The notes: generated by a model not told the origin, from the letters alone. Shown: positions 1-11,094, counted from the stretch's first letter. The stretch is DNA of 64,000 bases from Sipunculus nudus (GCA_026874595.1 CM049309.1:69730926-69794925), one strand, 5' to 3'. A program made the numbers and translations.

Positions 1-2150
1 ATCAAGTGCTGAAATAATAACTCCCTACAAAAATCTTATTGGAAGCTTGCCCGAGTCCAATGACCCTTCTGGGACAAAAACTAAATATAGAAAATCTGCT
101 ATTGTGGTTACCACCATGGTCACTCAATACAAACAGCTCCTAAACCATACTTACTAATGGAAAAGCTTAAGGTCTGGGCCTGTGGGTTCTCTGAGCAATC
201 AGACAACTAATTCTGTATAGACACATGATAGAGGTGAATAACCAGGTACAGTAATTGTATTGATGTGGAAATCTTTAGTTGTCCACCAGGTAATGCCTTT
301 AAGTAAATGAAAGTGTTTACTATTGTCTTCAAGGCATTATCTGTGATAGCACAGGAGGTGATTTCTCACTCTATCCATAAAGACCCGTAGTTGCCAACAT
401 AAAAAATCATTTAATGTCCATAATGCCAATTATAGGTATCACTGACCATTCATTTGTTTAATCATTATTGCAAACTGAATGATTGTCTTAAGATACAATT
501 AAAGAGTTTGTCTTACTAAATGATTCATTGCCTGATGGCATATTTATACCCAAGTATCAACCATATGGCAGGGAGTGAGTGCAGTCAGAATACCTCCATC
601 AAAGATTGATATTCAGGGAAGGAAAATTAAGGAAAATCAAATGATCAAAATACAAAAATATTTGTGAAGGGATTTAAACCTTGGTCATGGCAACATTGAG
701 GCCTGTCAATAATGTCAAAGCTGTCAATAGGTTTCATAATTCTTCAATGGAGGATCCTCATAGCATGCTATATACCTATGCCAGGTGGTGAGGTTTTATG
801 GTTTTCATCATGGTTATTTGGTTTGTCTTTTAGCAACTCAGAGGTTCCTGAATAGATTTTTATAAACTTTTGTGAAGGGTTGTAAAAGAAAAATAATAGG
901 AACAATGCACTAAATTTTGTTGGTAATCTCCTTTACTATAGTATGTTTCCTTACTCTGACATTCTTTATTCAACCTAAGGGTTAAGTTCTTTGTTCAAGA
1001 GCTCGCATATGATCCTGCCATTGAGATGGTGAACTGACACCACATCTTTTCTAGTTGATCTAGAGTGAAAAACTCCATCCAGATTAAAATTTTTAAAGTT
1101 AAACATCAAGTTTAAAATAAAACAATTGACCATCACAAATTAAAGTCTGCAAATAACACCACAGTCACCTAGGTAATATGGGTTTTGAACTAAGACCTGG
1201 TGTAGAAATGTCCAACAAATGAAAGATAAAGTCTCAGATTTATGACATGGCGTAGGTTTAAAGAGTAGCCACAAGATTTTATGGCTAAACTGAAATATTT
1301 TCAGCATGCAACTTGGAGAAATGAAGTTGTGATGACTTTGGTAAAAAGACTTTGACAAAGACTCCTGTTTAGAAAAAAATTCAAGAGCATGGTTTGCAAA
1401 ATTTTTCCTGTTAATGTTATGGACATGGGGTGGCTACTAAAGCACATCGGGCCTACTGTGAGCCAGATGAGCAGAAAAATAATCTATAATGTTAAACAGC
1501 CACAACAATAAAAACATAAATCTCATTCACTTGAGTTCTGTCTCTGAGAACATACCCTTCCTGTACTTTAGACCAAAAAATGTTTGAACAGGTAAAAACA
1601 TGACAGCAGGGCAGCCCAATTTAACATCAAATAGTTTATATTCAGTGGCAGCCAGGAGAGCAAGGTTGTACATATTACTCTAGCTGTCCCTTAGCTGGTA
1701 CAACATACATTTTGACAAAACCAATTTGATCCTCTCATGGGAAAAAGCTTTAGATATGATGAAACATAAATCTAATAAAAAGGTTATGAATAAATTCTTC
1801 ACCTAGGTGGAGCTATGCTGGCTGTCCCTACAAGAATCTCTGTCTATTCCTACTTAAAGTAACAGAATTTAAAGCATGAGGTTACTTGTGTGCTTATTTA
1901 CCTGGATCTTTGGTGTAACACACATAACAGTACAAGCTACGGTAGCCTTCTGTCTCTTTTTTTCCTTACCTGATTTATAGAAAGCCAAATTTTCATATAA
2001 AACACAATGCCTACATTATGTACATGTTGTCTCTAATATTACAGAATGGTGGATGAGAAACATAATATGGCTTAAAGAATCATAAATTAAACTATTGTAT
2101 GTACAAGGTTAATACCCTTCCAAATCAATCATTAATTGATGATATTTTCA
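1..2150. other. Plain AT-rich non-coding DNA
   Basis: I see no gene, RNA gene or clear repeat in this stretch. Open frames are short (72 codons at most), start at arbitrary methionines and show no family resemblance. No long tandem array or terminal inverted repeat stands out. It could be intergenic DNA or intron. Confidence 0.6.
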
Positions 2151-2270
2151 ACATAAATTCCGACTCATCTGGAAAATGTCTCTTTCTTCTTTTCTCTTTT
2201 TTTTTAATGAAGACATTACAGTATAAATTCTGACCCATCTCGGAATTGTCTCTTCTTTTCTTTTTCTTCT
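2151..2270. repeat. 70-bp tandem duplication, pyrimidine-rich
   Basis: Two adjacent diverged units each begin with an ATAAATTC motif (2153 and 2223, so a period of 70), continue with a TCATCT/CCATCT stretch and run into a C/T-rich tract of TCTTTCTTCTTTT type. It looks like a local duplication by slippage in a polypyrimidine region. No function is indicated. Confidence 0.6.
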
Positions 2271-2984
2271 TGAAATATCCTTATAATTGTATGAATGTCT
2301 TTCTTTACATTCTATATCTCATGTAAATCTGGTATTAACTTTGAGCTGATTAAAACTGTATGAGAAAACAAAATCTTCTGGACAGAGAAACAACGCATAA
2401 TAATCTGTATTTAACTGCATGACCCCTGGAGCTAAAATTGAAGTCAGCACTACACACTTAAAAGAACAGTAAAGTCAATTAAATGAGCTATTTTAAACAT
2501 TTCCAATGCAGTCATTTAACAAAAACAAAAATATGCTGGAAATTACCTATTTATTACTCTGCAGCCATGTTGAAAATGGAGGTATGGATGATAAGTTATT
2601 AAACATTGCTGTTTGGGTCTACATGTTGATGACTGATGGGGCAAGAGAACATACTTTGTCAGGCTTTTACTCGTCTGGTATCATGTCAGTACTCTGCTTT
2701 CTCCTCAGCTCAATACCTCTCCAGACATAATCAATATGTCTTTGAGGACTTCAATCACCACATAAATACTTGGATGCTGGCTGCTGCCTGAATGATTCCT
2801 GTGGTGATGTTCTGCATTACTTTAACTTTGTTATATTTATCAACTTTATGACAACTGGCGTTGATTTTTACTTCATGTGATAAAGCTTTATTCCCAATAC
2901 TGTCTAGTTCAATAACTTTTCTGCTTGCTTGATTTACAAATCTGTCCATCTAACTGGAGAATTTACCCCATTTTCTGGCAATAT
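2271..2984. other. Non-coding DNA, nothing recognised
   Basis: Only short open frames of 64-74 codons on both strands occur here, none with a recognisable domain or plausible splice context. A 120-codon frame begins at 2929 and runs into the next block, but its composition and lack of homology signal suggest chance. Confidence 0.5.
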
Positions 2985-3660
2985 TACGGGCAATTATGGC
3001 ATTAATGTTCTAAGCAGCTATCAGAATTACACATTCAGGGACCCGTTGTACAAAACTCCTACAGGCAGGCCAACTAAGGCATTAATCAGAATGTTAATCC
3101 ATCTGCTCAATCATCATCTCCAAAAATACACCGGATGTTCCAAGCGTGCTGACAAGGACAGCACGGTCTTGTTTGAGCTTAAAATGAGACAGTGTGTTCA
3201 TTTTGACATATGGGAAACAGAAAATACTCAGCATGGTGTCACAAGAGTCAGCGTCAGGATTGAGGAGTGGCCGGTGCTAATGGACAATTAAGTGCTATTG
3301 TCTTGTCTTGTAGGGTGGTAAATTATTAAACATGGCCAGTGGACACTGCCAGTGTGGTGTATGACAGCTCTGAGTCTCCTATCAAAAAACACCTTTGGCT
3401 TCCCCTGGGATCTATAACAGCCGCTTCTACAGCAAGCAACAACCCACAACCAGCATTTGCACAAATTAAAGATGACAATGAAAGATAACAGAAGCTCAAA
3501 CTGCCAATCTAACCTGTCAGCTTTCTCAATAGAAGGCACTCAAATCTTGTTGTTCTCCTCCGGCTTCTTGACTTAACTAAAAAGGTGCCAGCTGGCGACT
3601 GACATAACTCAGCTGAGTTGGCAAAGAACCCCAGTAGCTCAGTTTGTATCAGCGTACATC
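2985..3660. other. Candidate conserved regulatory block A
   Basis: This block is less AT-rich and more complex than its surroundings and has no repeat structure. It carries homeodomain-type sites close together near 3275-3295, a TAATGG core followed by an ATTAAGTG (NK2-like) core. A perfect 14-bp palindrome, AACTCAGCTGAGTT, lies at 3606-3619. It spans a 120-codon frame (2929-3291, plus) and an 83-codon frame (3288-3539, minus), neither resembling a known protein. I infer a non-coding regulatory element from composition only; a hidden exon is the alternative. Confidence 0.28.
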
Positions 3661-4465
3661 AAATGCTACATCTTGTTCCCTGATGGATAGATCTGAATCT
3701 TCAGATTCACATCACATACTCAATAAAATGATGGCAAGATATTTTCCCAGGCATATTATCTAATTATTCCACAGCAGAATTACATTAGTATTAATATTTC
3801 TGAGCATCTAAGTCCTGCTTGTTCTTCGTGCCTGCCTTCTGAAGGGCAGAGTACAGATCTATATGCATTCTTTTTTCGTAGATTTGGAGGCAAGATTTTG
3901 ATCTACAGTTTGGTCCTACCCGGCAAAGGTGTCACCTTGTTGAATGTATACCCTTAAGCATTACTCTTTGTCAATTCAAAATAGACTTTTACAAGGTTAT
4001 GTCAGTGACTAGAACTTTCAAGTCTGCTTCCAAGGCAATAATAGATCCTTCCAGTTGTGACAAACACTCTAGGTTTTCTCATACAAAAAGAACAAAGGCA
4101 AAAATCTGAAGTTTCCGAACCCCTCACGAAACCAATGTTGGAAATATTTAAGTCCTCCTATAACTTCTCCAATAACAATAAAAGTATATAAGCTTTCAGC
4201 CTGAGCACCTTGTAAAATTTGATTCTGTGCTTAACAGAACTGACAAGCTGACAGTCACTGTCAAGGTCACCTCCACCAGAATCCAGAGCAAATGTTGGTG
4301 TGTAAATGTGTGTCATGGTTCCCTTACTAAACTTTTGCATCACAGGCCAACCCTGCCAACCAGAACAGAGGTTGTTCTAAAACAAGAGAATGACTTTTAC
4401 CCCAGTATTAAAATATAAATGAAGTGTCCAATCTCACGAAGGTTGAGAATATCTTAAATAAAAAA
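3661..4465. other. Non-coding DNA, nothing recognised
   Basis: Overlapping open frames of 61 codons (minus) and 63 codons (plus) near 4158-4418 mirror each other and have no domain signal. A weak tRNA-like stretch at about 3630-3660 (GTAGCTCAGTTTG) lacks a convincing B box at the right distance, so I did not call it an RNA gene. Confidence 0.5.
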
Positions 4466-4640
4466 AAATATTATGGTGATCCAGATTCCTTTGGTGTTAC
4501 TCAGACCATTGTAAATTTTGCATCTACATCTGTTTACACCTTTCAGAGAAAACAAGCAAACAGACAATTTACCAACCAATTAATCAACAAACCAAAACAA
4601 AATCATAATGTCTCAAGGCAGGTTTTATATAATTTATATA
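4466..4640 (+). mobile_element. LINE-like 3' module, copy 1
   Basis: The stretch opens with TTATGGTGATCCAGATT and ends in a region of repeated AAACAAACAAACC-like words near 4550-4605. This is the organisation of a widespread animal interspersed repeat that looks like the 3' end of a non-LTR retrotransposon. The opening words recur almost identically at about 41860 in this window, so it is dispersed. No reverse-transcriptase frame is attached. The exact family cannot be named from sequence alone. Confidence 0.5.
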
Positions 4641-5490
4641 CTTAGGTCACTGGAGTCAAGCTGTAGAATCAAGGAGATAAGAGTGTCTGTGGCTGCAGCT
4701 CATAAAATCAAGTCTTGAACCCTGAAGTTATTTATATACAGCAAAATTCTTTCTCTTTAAATGTGCCTTTTACCTGGTTCACTAATTGGGATGTTTTCAA
4801 GCAGTACTGAGTAGTTGTTCATCACATGTAGTATTAATTACTGTAAAGGAACTTGAAGCTGGGCCTTACACAGTGACCTCGGAAGAACTTTATTCCTTCC
4901 ACCCATATTTTGTCAGGGTAATTAGGAAGACAGCCTTGACAGCCACCTACACACTGACTGTGGGTAAATTTTCAATAATTTATGTATGCTTAAACACTTA
5001 TTCATAGCCCAAACAGGAGAGACCAGTCTCAAGTACTGAAGGTTCTCAGCATTCATTTGATTCAATCTGAACCATATTTGGTGTTTTTATTTTTCTTTAT
5101 ATGATTAGATAACACTCTTATCTATATGCAACAAGTGGATCAGGATTGGGGCTCAGTGCTACAACATATTGGATTTTGAAGATCACATACAAACTTTATC
5201 CAATAGGGCAAATGCTAAAATTGTACTTTGCCAGACAGATGGGACATGTGCAGCTCTGTGTATTTTGAAACTCTGAAACCAGGAGTTTTGATAAAATATA
5301 TAATTTGTTATTTCTTGGCCTTCATCTTCCTTTAACATACAAAAACTAAATGAACAACAGTTAATATGACATTATAATCTCATAAATATACCAAGTATAA
5401 TTAAAAAAATTAAAAACATGAAGCATTAAAGCAAGAAATACCAGAGATATTTGGAAGTGTAAATGCATGGTAATATTAAAATATAATAAT
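4641..5490. other. Non-coding DNA, nothing recognised
   Basis: AT-rich DNA with a 73-codon open frame at 4786-5007 that has no recognisable family. No inverted or tandem repeat larger than simple A/T runs was seen. Confidence 0.5.
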
Positions 5491-5493
5491 AAT

Positions 5494-5532
5494 ACTTATT
5501 ATTATTTTTATTATTATTATTATTATTATTAT
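5494..5532. repeat. (ATT)n microsatellite
   Basis: An interrupted run of ATT/TTA trinucleotides about 39 bp long, preceded by AAT repeats on the left. It is a simple sequence repeat expected in AT-rich animal DNA. Confidence 0.85.
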
Positions 5533-6929
5533 GATTAAACCTTATCTGGCCCCATTTGACAAAATATAAGAAGTCTAAATGTAACATATTTTTTCCTCAT
5601 GCAAGATGTTGGCACACAACTGAAGGTCAATCTAAAATGTAATTGGACAACTCAGACACATACTGGACCAGTTATCAAGCAAACAAGCAAATCTGATTAT
5701 TAAATGCTATTTCTTAAATTATTAAAATTTTATATATGTACATATACAATATAATGCTGTTGAACTTAATTTTATTCAAACATATTGCTATTCTGATATT
5801 TGGAAAAAGTATCACTGTTCAATTTAATATAATATAGAACACAAAAGCTTAATAAAAAAAGTTCATTTGTAATTTCCTCAAAGCCTCAATTTCATTTTTA
5901 ACAAAACATGTCATAAGCATTGACAAATGGTTCATGAAGGAAGGAAATTGACACATAATTCAAAAGATTCCTACGCCTGAAAATCAATTGTCTAGAAAGC
6001 CCTTAAAGCTGTAAGAAAATGTAGCGGTGCTCTTGGTTAGGGCAGATTTCCCACCGTTGGAGACAAGTTCTAGTTGATTCTTGTCGCATCTGTCACTTCT
6101 GATCTCTGCAGGCATAAGGAGGAGAAGCCCAACTGAGCCTGCGAGAGAACCCGTTCTAATGAAATTAGTCACCAATGAAGATTGGAAGACAAAATGGATG
6201 TCTATAAAAGTTATCTCACTAGTCAGGCACCCACATGCCTGGGTCTAATAGGAACTCCTTCAGCTGTGAACAGGTTGGCTGGCAAATCAAATGACTCTCC
6301 CACCCAATACAATGAACTAATGTCACCTCTCACTCATCACCTTCATGGCTAGGTTCCTTCACCATGGCTGGCTTACAGATGAGGATAACCACAAAATTAG
6401 GTTGCTGTGTTGATCCCTTTGTTTCTCGAGTTGTTCTCTGGACTTGGTATATTATGGTTGGCTTTTTCCTTGCAAGGGATTAAAGTTCATGATATTTGTG
6501 AATGGGGAGTTATTGCAAAAATAAAACCTTCACAAATAGGATGCAACATCTGCACAGATGAACAGTAATTAATCATAAGCTTGATTGGCATCTCACATAA
6601 ATTCTGCTGGTAGCATCAATATTAGCATACATTTTGTTTTAACTGAAATACAAAGAATTATAATCTAAAAAATATCAATTATTTTGTATATCTGCCACTA
6701 AGTTTGTACCTGTCAGATGTTCCCTTAGCTCTTAATACATTTGTTAAGATTTTACTGGCATATTAGGTAATTGATATAAAAGTGATTATGTACTATACAT
6801 AAGTTACTGTATGGTTAATCACAAAAATGAAATCCTTGCGAAAACTCTGAAGACTTAGTGAAAATCGTGAATATTTGACCTTGCGAATATGAAGCCTACC
6901 ACATTATTCCAAGATTGTTCAGTATTTCT
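5533..6929. other. Non-coding DNA with a small complex patch at 5984-6180
   Basis: Mostly AT-rich and featureless. The patch at 5984-6180 is richer in G and C and holds a 63-codon minus-strand frame with a hydrophobic stretch (GSVGLLLLMPA). A pyrimidine-rich CAG that could pass as a splice acceptor lies at 6139-6154 on the minus strand. One short frame and one acceptor-like string are not enough to call an exon. I see nothing else of note. Confidence 0.4.
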
Positions 6930-7170
6930 GAGTTGGTCACATCAAACACAGGGGGCTGCCAAAATAATCCAAACACATTCAACAAAGACATCTGGCGCCA
7001 AGTAAACATTGCTTTGTTTACTAACAGCTTGTGGATAAACAAGCTCATACATCCGTCACAGAGGTGTCAAAAAAGAATTTTCCCTTACAGGAATTACCCA
7101 GAATTCATTCATATATACACAGCATAAGCCAAAAATCACATTATTCTATAGAAAAGGACAGTGAATAGCT
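6930..7170 (+). repeat. Interspersed repeat R1, copy 1
   Basis: It shares ordered words with copies near 9596, 28500 and 37580: a GGGGGCTGCCA/GGGGGACCTGCCA start, ACATTCAACAA, then TTTACTAACAGCTTGT and AAACAAGCTCA. This copy and the 9.6-kb copy also share a downstream part (CAGGAATTACC, ATTCTATAGAAAAGG). It is non-coding and behaves as a dispersed non-autonomous element. Boundaries are approximate because the copies are diverged. Confidence 0.6.
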
Positions 7171-7551
7171 GGCTTAAACAGTAAACCAAAACTATCTTGC
7201 TTCAGGGCAGACAGCCATGCATGGTGCTGATGAAATCTGTCTGTTAAATCTTGATTGTCAAAAGGCAAACCCCTGAAGAACAAGACATTCAATTCCGGTA
7301 CATCTTGTATTACCCTGGTAGATCTCATTTTGTTGTTCTCATACTGTCATATACCTAATGGAATAAACCACCCAGAGCACACAGTTTTTCCAGACAGCCT
7401 TGATCAAGCTATCATCACTCAGATTTGCTTGTGTGCTCATATCCCCAATAAATGAGAATTTGCAATTTCATCATCTGGTTTCTAATAAGATATCTCACCT
7501 GAACATATAATCTCTGAAAGTAAAGGTTTATGGTATGTTTGATTAGAAATA
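7171..7551. other. Unassigned complex stretch
   Basis: Moderately complex DNA between repeat R1 and a MITE. Two opposing open frames (60 codons minus, 66 codons plus) have no recognisable product. Part may belong to the R1 element if that element is longer than the shared core; otherwise I see nothing. Confidence 0.3.
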
Positions 7552-8068
7552 TTAAAGGGGCATATAATCAGGTACAATGTTATGCCTACTCTTTTACAAG
7601 ATCAGTTCAGCTTTGCTTTATACACAAGTTTACCAGCAAAACCATCCCAGCACACAGTCACAGTACCTCGCATGCAACTGTTTAACACCATGATATGGCT
7701 CTGCGTCTTGGTAAACACAGTCCACGTGTGTCTGTTTACCATAACAAGGCCGCCTGACCGGAATTCCTGTTGTGAGCCGCAATACCCGGTGTTTCAGCCA
7801 GCAGGAACATGTCTTACATTTTTTGGGCCAAGTCAGTCAGGGCATCTCCTATTTTTAAGTGTTGTGGTTCCATGACGCGCATTTCCCAACGCACTGTTTT
7901 TATGTTGACACCTGTAATCGCGTCTGACCCGCTGTTTTTAACACTCATTTACAGGCATAAGCAAACAGATTAAAGGCAATATTTTGGCAGGTACAGAATA
8001 ATTTTAAAGGGAAGAAGCTGTTTTTCTTGTAAATTCAACATGCTTGAAAGGTGATAGGGCCCCTTTAA
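7552..8068. mobile_element. TTAA-ended MITE (piggyBac-like ends), copy 1
   Basis: The left end reads TTAAAGGGGCATATAATCA. The right end, reverse-complemented, reads TTAAAGGGGCCCTATCA, giving matching termini about 517 bp apart with TTAA at both edges. TTAA is the target of the piggyBac superfamily, so this looks like a non-autonomous relative. No transposase frame is present; a 97-codon frame inside is not recognisable. A shorter related copy lies at 39457-39665 and shares the internal block around 7705-7760. Confidence 0.6.
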
Positions 8069-8280
8069 AGTTATGATCCTTATTAAATATATCAGAAAAA
8101 AAATACGAAACACAAATAAAAAAAAACAAGGTCTACAGGCTTAATACGAACCTGTGCACTGAGAAATACACCAGGTATAATGCTTCAATGCTGGACCATT
8201 ACTTCTCATGTATATGAACAATGCAAGTACTAAACATTTTGAATAAGAAACAATTACACAAACATCACAGCTGAAATTCT
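8069..8280. other. Non-coding spacer
   Basis: AT-rich spacer between the MITE and the following tandem repeat, with A-runs near 8098 and 8120. Nothing else seen. Confidence 0.6.
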
Positions 8281-8650
8281 GGCATGGGTGCACACAACAC
8301 AAAAATGATTGTAGCTGGCACCACCAGTCTTGTATACAACAAAGCTATCAGAGATACATACATATGCCAAATTTCAAACTGTTATATCAAACCCCTCCTG
8401 AGAAATAAGCAGGGACACACAATGTGCAAAAATTATTGTAGGTGGCATCACCAGTCTTGTATATGACAGAGCTATTCAATATGTATTAATATGCCCAATT
8501 ACAGGCTGATATATCAAATTCCTCTGTAGAAATAAGCAGGCACGTACACTGAGCAAAAGTCATTGTAGGTGGCAACACCTGTCTTGTGAACGAGAAAGCC
8601 ATCAAAGACACATAGACAAGCCAAAATATCAGGCCTATATATCAAACTTA
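8281..8650. repeat. 126-bp tandem repeat, three copies
   Basis: Three diverged units start at about 8301, 8427 and 8554. Each contains GTAGGTGGCACCACCAGTCT-like words, then an AAAGCYATC motif and a TATATCAAAC end. The core resembles the GGTGGCGCCACC palindrome of the repeat at 48027 and the GCCACCAATCTT of 60120, so it belongs to the same mollusc-type module family. It is non-coding; a 60-codon frame across it is a by-product of the repeat. Confidence 0.75.
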
Positions 8651-8846
8651 CCTTGAGTCTGATTCATTGGGCTGACCAGGCTTAGGTGAGAAAGGCAGTT
8701 GCCCCGAGTGAACTGTGGCAAATTTGCTGGCTCAGGCTACTGCACTGAGTAAACTCATGACCTGCACCTGGCTAGACTGAGTGAACTTTTGACCTGTACC
8801 TGGCTGCACTGAGTGAACTCTTGACCTGTTGCATAATCTGACACAG

Positions 8847-8873
8847 TTGGCAGTCTGCCAAAGCTATAAATAG
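8847..8873. promoter_or_regulatory. NFI-type palindrome plus TATA/MEF2-like box, copy 1
   Basis: TTGGCAGTCTGCCAA (8847-8861) fits the nuclear factor I consensus TTGGC-N5-GCCAA exactly. Two bases later CTATAAATAG (8864-8873) fits a TATA box and also the MEF2 consensus YTAWWWWTAR. The match is direct; any binding or promoter activity is unproven. Confidence 0.45.
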
Positions 8874-8908
8874 ATCCAGGCTGAACTTTGGTGCCAAATC
8901 TTATGCAG

Positions 8909-8935
8909 TGGGCAGTCTGCCAACGCTATAAATAG
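8909..8935. promoter_or_regulatory. NFI-type palindrome plus TATA/MEF2-like box, copy 2
   Basis: TGGGCAGTCTGCCAA (8909-8923) has one base changed in the left NFI half-site. CTATAAATAG follows after the same 2-bp gap at 8926-8935. The unchanged box and spacing argue for common descent from one monomer. Confidence 0.4.
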
Positions 8936-9020
8936 AATGCAGCTACTGCACTGAGTGAACTCCTGACCTATACCTAGCTGCACTGAGTGAACTCTTGACC
9001 TGTTGCCTGAACTGATACAG

Positions 9021-9047
9021 TTGGCAGTCTGCCAAAGCTATAAATAG
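9021..9047. promoter_or_regulatory. NFI-type palindrome plus TATA/MEF2-like box, copy 3
   Basis: TTGGCAGTCTGCCAA (9021-9035) and CTATAAATAG (9038-9047) are identical to copy 1, including the AG between them. Flanking sequence is less conserved than the cassette, as judged by eye. Confidence 0.45.
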
Positions 9048-9360
9048 ATCCAGACTGACCTTTGGCCTGTTGCAAAATCTGATATAGTAGCCACACCATT
9101 GCATAAGCTCACAGATTGGCTCCACGTGCAGCCCTGAGGGGAATGACACACATGAGGTGATCACATGGTGCCCAAGAGGTGTTCACATGTCACCAATGAG
9201 GTGATCACATGCTTTGTGCTTGGCTGCACTGATTGAACTCTTGACCTATATCAGGCTGCACTGAATGAACTCTTGATCTGTTGCCAAATCTGAAACAGTT
9301 GGCAGTTTCTCAACCTATTTAAAGATATAGACACAATCTTGGCCTGTTGGTAAATCTGTT

Positions 9361-9595
9361 TACAAATACTGAAAGACTTTGGCTAAAATGCTTTTTTTTC
9401 AAGCTGACATATTCATAAACTTTTTATCAAAACATCTAGAATAATAAAGATGCAGTTCTTTCATTGTTAAAGGTCCAATAATTCTGCAGAAAATCATTCG
9501 AGTAATTTTGAACAAAGGCCACCTATGAATAATTTTTGTGCAATGTTACAGAAGTTATAATTTTAAAAGTTAAAAGTTGTAATTGTACAAAAGTT
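9361..9595. other. Non-coding spacer
   Basis: AT-rich spacer between the satellite and repeat R1 copy 2. Nothing recognised. Confidence 0.6.
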
Positions 9596-9760
9596 ATAAT
9601 CTGTCAACATTGCTGTGTTTACTTACAGCTTAAGATAAACAAACTCATACACAGGAGATTTAATCAGAACTTTTCTTAACAGGAATTACCTAGAGTTCAT
9701 TTTTATGCAGGCAGGGTAAGCCAGAAATCACAAACATTCTATAGAAAAGGTATTGGAATT
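9596..9760 (+). repeat. Interspersed repeat R1, copy 2 (5' truncated)
   Basis: It begins at CTGTCAACATTGCTGTG and matches the second half of copy 1: TTTACTTACAGCTTA, AAACAAACTCATACA, CAGGAATTACC, GTAAGCCAGAAATCACA and ATTCTATAGAAAAGG. The first half (ACATTCAACAA part) is missing. It is non-coding. Confidence 0.65.
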
Positions 9761-10059
9761 GCTATGTCCAACTCAAAAGCACTTATATTAAAATGTACAG
9801 ATTCAAGACAGAAGACCTTCCAGTAAAATGTGACAATTCAACATAATAATGCAGATATTAACACTTTGCCCGACTTCTGAATATGATTTATGTTTTTTCC
9901 AGCAAGAAATTAATAACTCAATGTAACATGCTTTTTTTGGAATAAAAAGCAGAAAATTTTAAGTTTCTAATCCTACATGTAACAAATTTTTTTACAGAAA
10001 TAATTTGCACTACAGCCTGTTTGACGCTCAATCTGATTCAAGTCATTGCTGAACAGACA
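9761..10059. other. Non-coding spacer
   Basis: AT-rich DNA with no frame above 60 codons and no repeat noticed. Confidence 0.6.
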
Positions 10060-10460
10060 CTACGCATCACAAGCTTGGCATGAAAACCGTCTGTGGGCCA
10101 CGAAAAAAGCTCAGCTACTTGTGATGGTGTTAAAAGGTTCAATTAGGTGAAGCACTGGGGACCTGTTACCGCACCATTCAATCCTGTTTTATGTGATCAC
10201 TAAGACTATCTTGACCGCAAAGATGGTTAGAAGTAGGGGACTGCATCATTAATGCATGATGGTCTCGTTATTATGGAGGCTGTTCAACCGCCCATTCCCT
10301 TGGGCTTGATTTGTTAAGCCTTGGCCAATAGTACTCCATAAGGTGGCTGTGTAACGTCTTAATAATTCTTGTGATTAATGCAATTTGTTTTATCATCATG
10401 GTTGCATCAGTTTTAATGACTTCCAACAAATGACAACATACGTAATGCCTAGATTTATGT
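10060..10460. other. Candidate conserved regulatory block B
   Basis: A compositionally balanced island follows very AT-rich DNA. It contains GGCCAATAG (CCAAT-like), several TAAT cores (CTTAATAATTCTTGTGATTAA around 10357-10380) and ATGCATGATGG, and has no internal repetition. A 68-codon minus-strand frame (10271-10477) has no recognisable family. The pattern is what I expect of a deeply conserved enhancer, but conservation could not be tested. Confidence 0.3.
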
Positions 10461-11094
10461 ATGTATTTACCTTTCATCTGACTGTATATATCAAACCAAT
10501 CTGTCTCAGGGTTTCAAGATTAAATTACATCTAACAATATGCAGCTATATTTCATAACAGAAACTATAAACATTCTGTTTAGGGATCGTTCATTTGCCAT
10601 GCCTGTCTTGTTCTGTTCTTTACTAGACAAATACCTAATGACAGTGGAAGCTTTCCATAGAACATCTTACTCCCGGTCCCAAAGCTTTTCCATACATGAA
10701 GCAGAACTTTTAGTCAATGCTAAGGGCTCCAATAAAACAATGGTGTATAAATATGTCATGAAACATGGTCAAGGATAATACTGCTACCTCCAGGTATGCA
10801 CCTGTTCCTATATGCTTATGAAATTTGATCACCAAGGAATATCAGCACGTCCAATAAATAATTAATAGATTTAAATAATAGTTTTTTTATGGTGCATGTA
10901 GTATTAAACTGAAACATAGTAACACTAACAAGAATTAACAACTCAATTTCTCCATCACAACTCCAAAGCACATATTATTACATCTACCAAATTGAAGTCC
11001 GAGGGACTGTATTTTTTAACCAATACTGACACTAATAATAATAAACTCTTTTCCAAACTAAATGTTCTTAGACTGCACATTATAATTAAAGGTA
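10461..11094. other. Non-coding DNA, nothing recognised
   Basis: A 79-codon plus-strand frame at 10539-10778 has no recognisable domain, and no splice context supports it. The remainder is AT-rich. The left part of the LINE relic below might extend into this stretch but is too decayed to follow. Confidence 0.45.

Larger units (their letters stand above)
8735..9360. repeat. Composite satellite with NFI-type palindromes and TATA-like boxes
   Basis: Two repeat units are interleaved. One is a 32-bp unit built on CTGCACTGAGTGAACTC plus TGACCT, with TGACCT at 8758, 8790 and 8822, and again at 8964 and 8996. The other is a longer unit holding TTGGCAGTCTGCCAA, a 2-bp gap and CTATAAATAG, seen intact or nearly so three times and decayed once (9299-9324). 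Between them lies a set of GAGGTGATCACATG words (about 9152-9212). No protein is encoded; a 73-codon minus-strand frame is a by-product. Confidence 0.8.

Noticed and set aside
3630-3665. Possible tRNA gene (GTAGCTCAGTTTG)
   Set aside because: No convincing B box or cloverleaf at the required distance.
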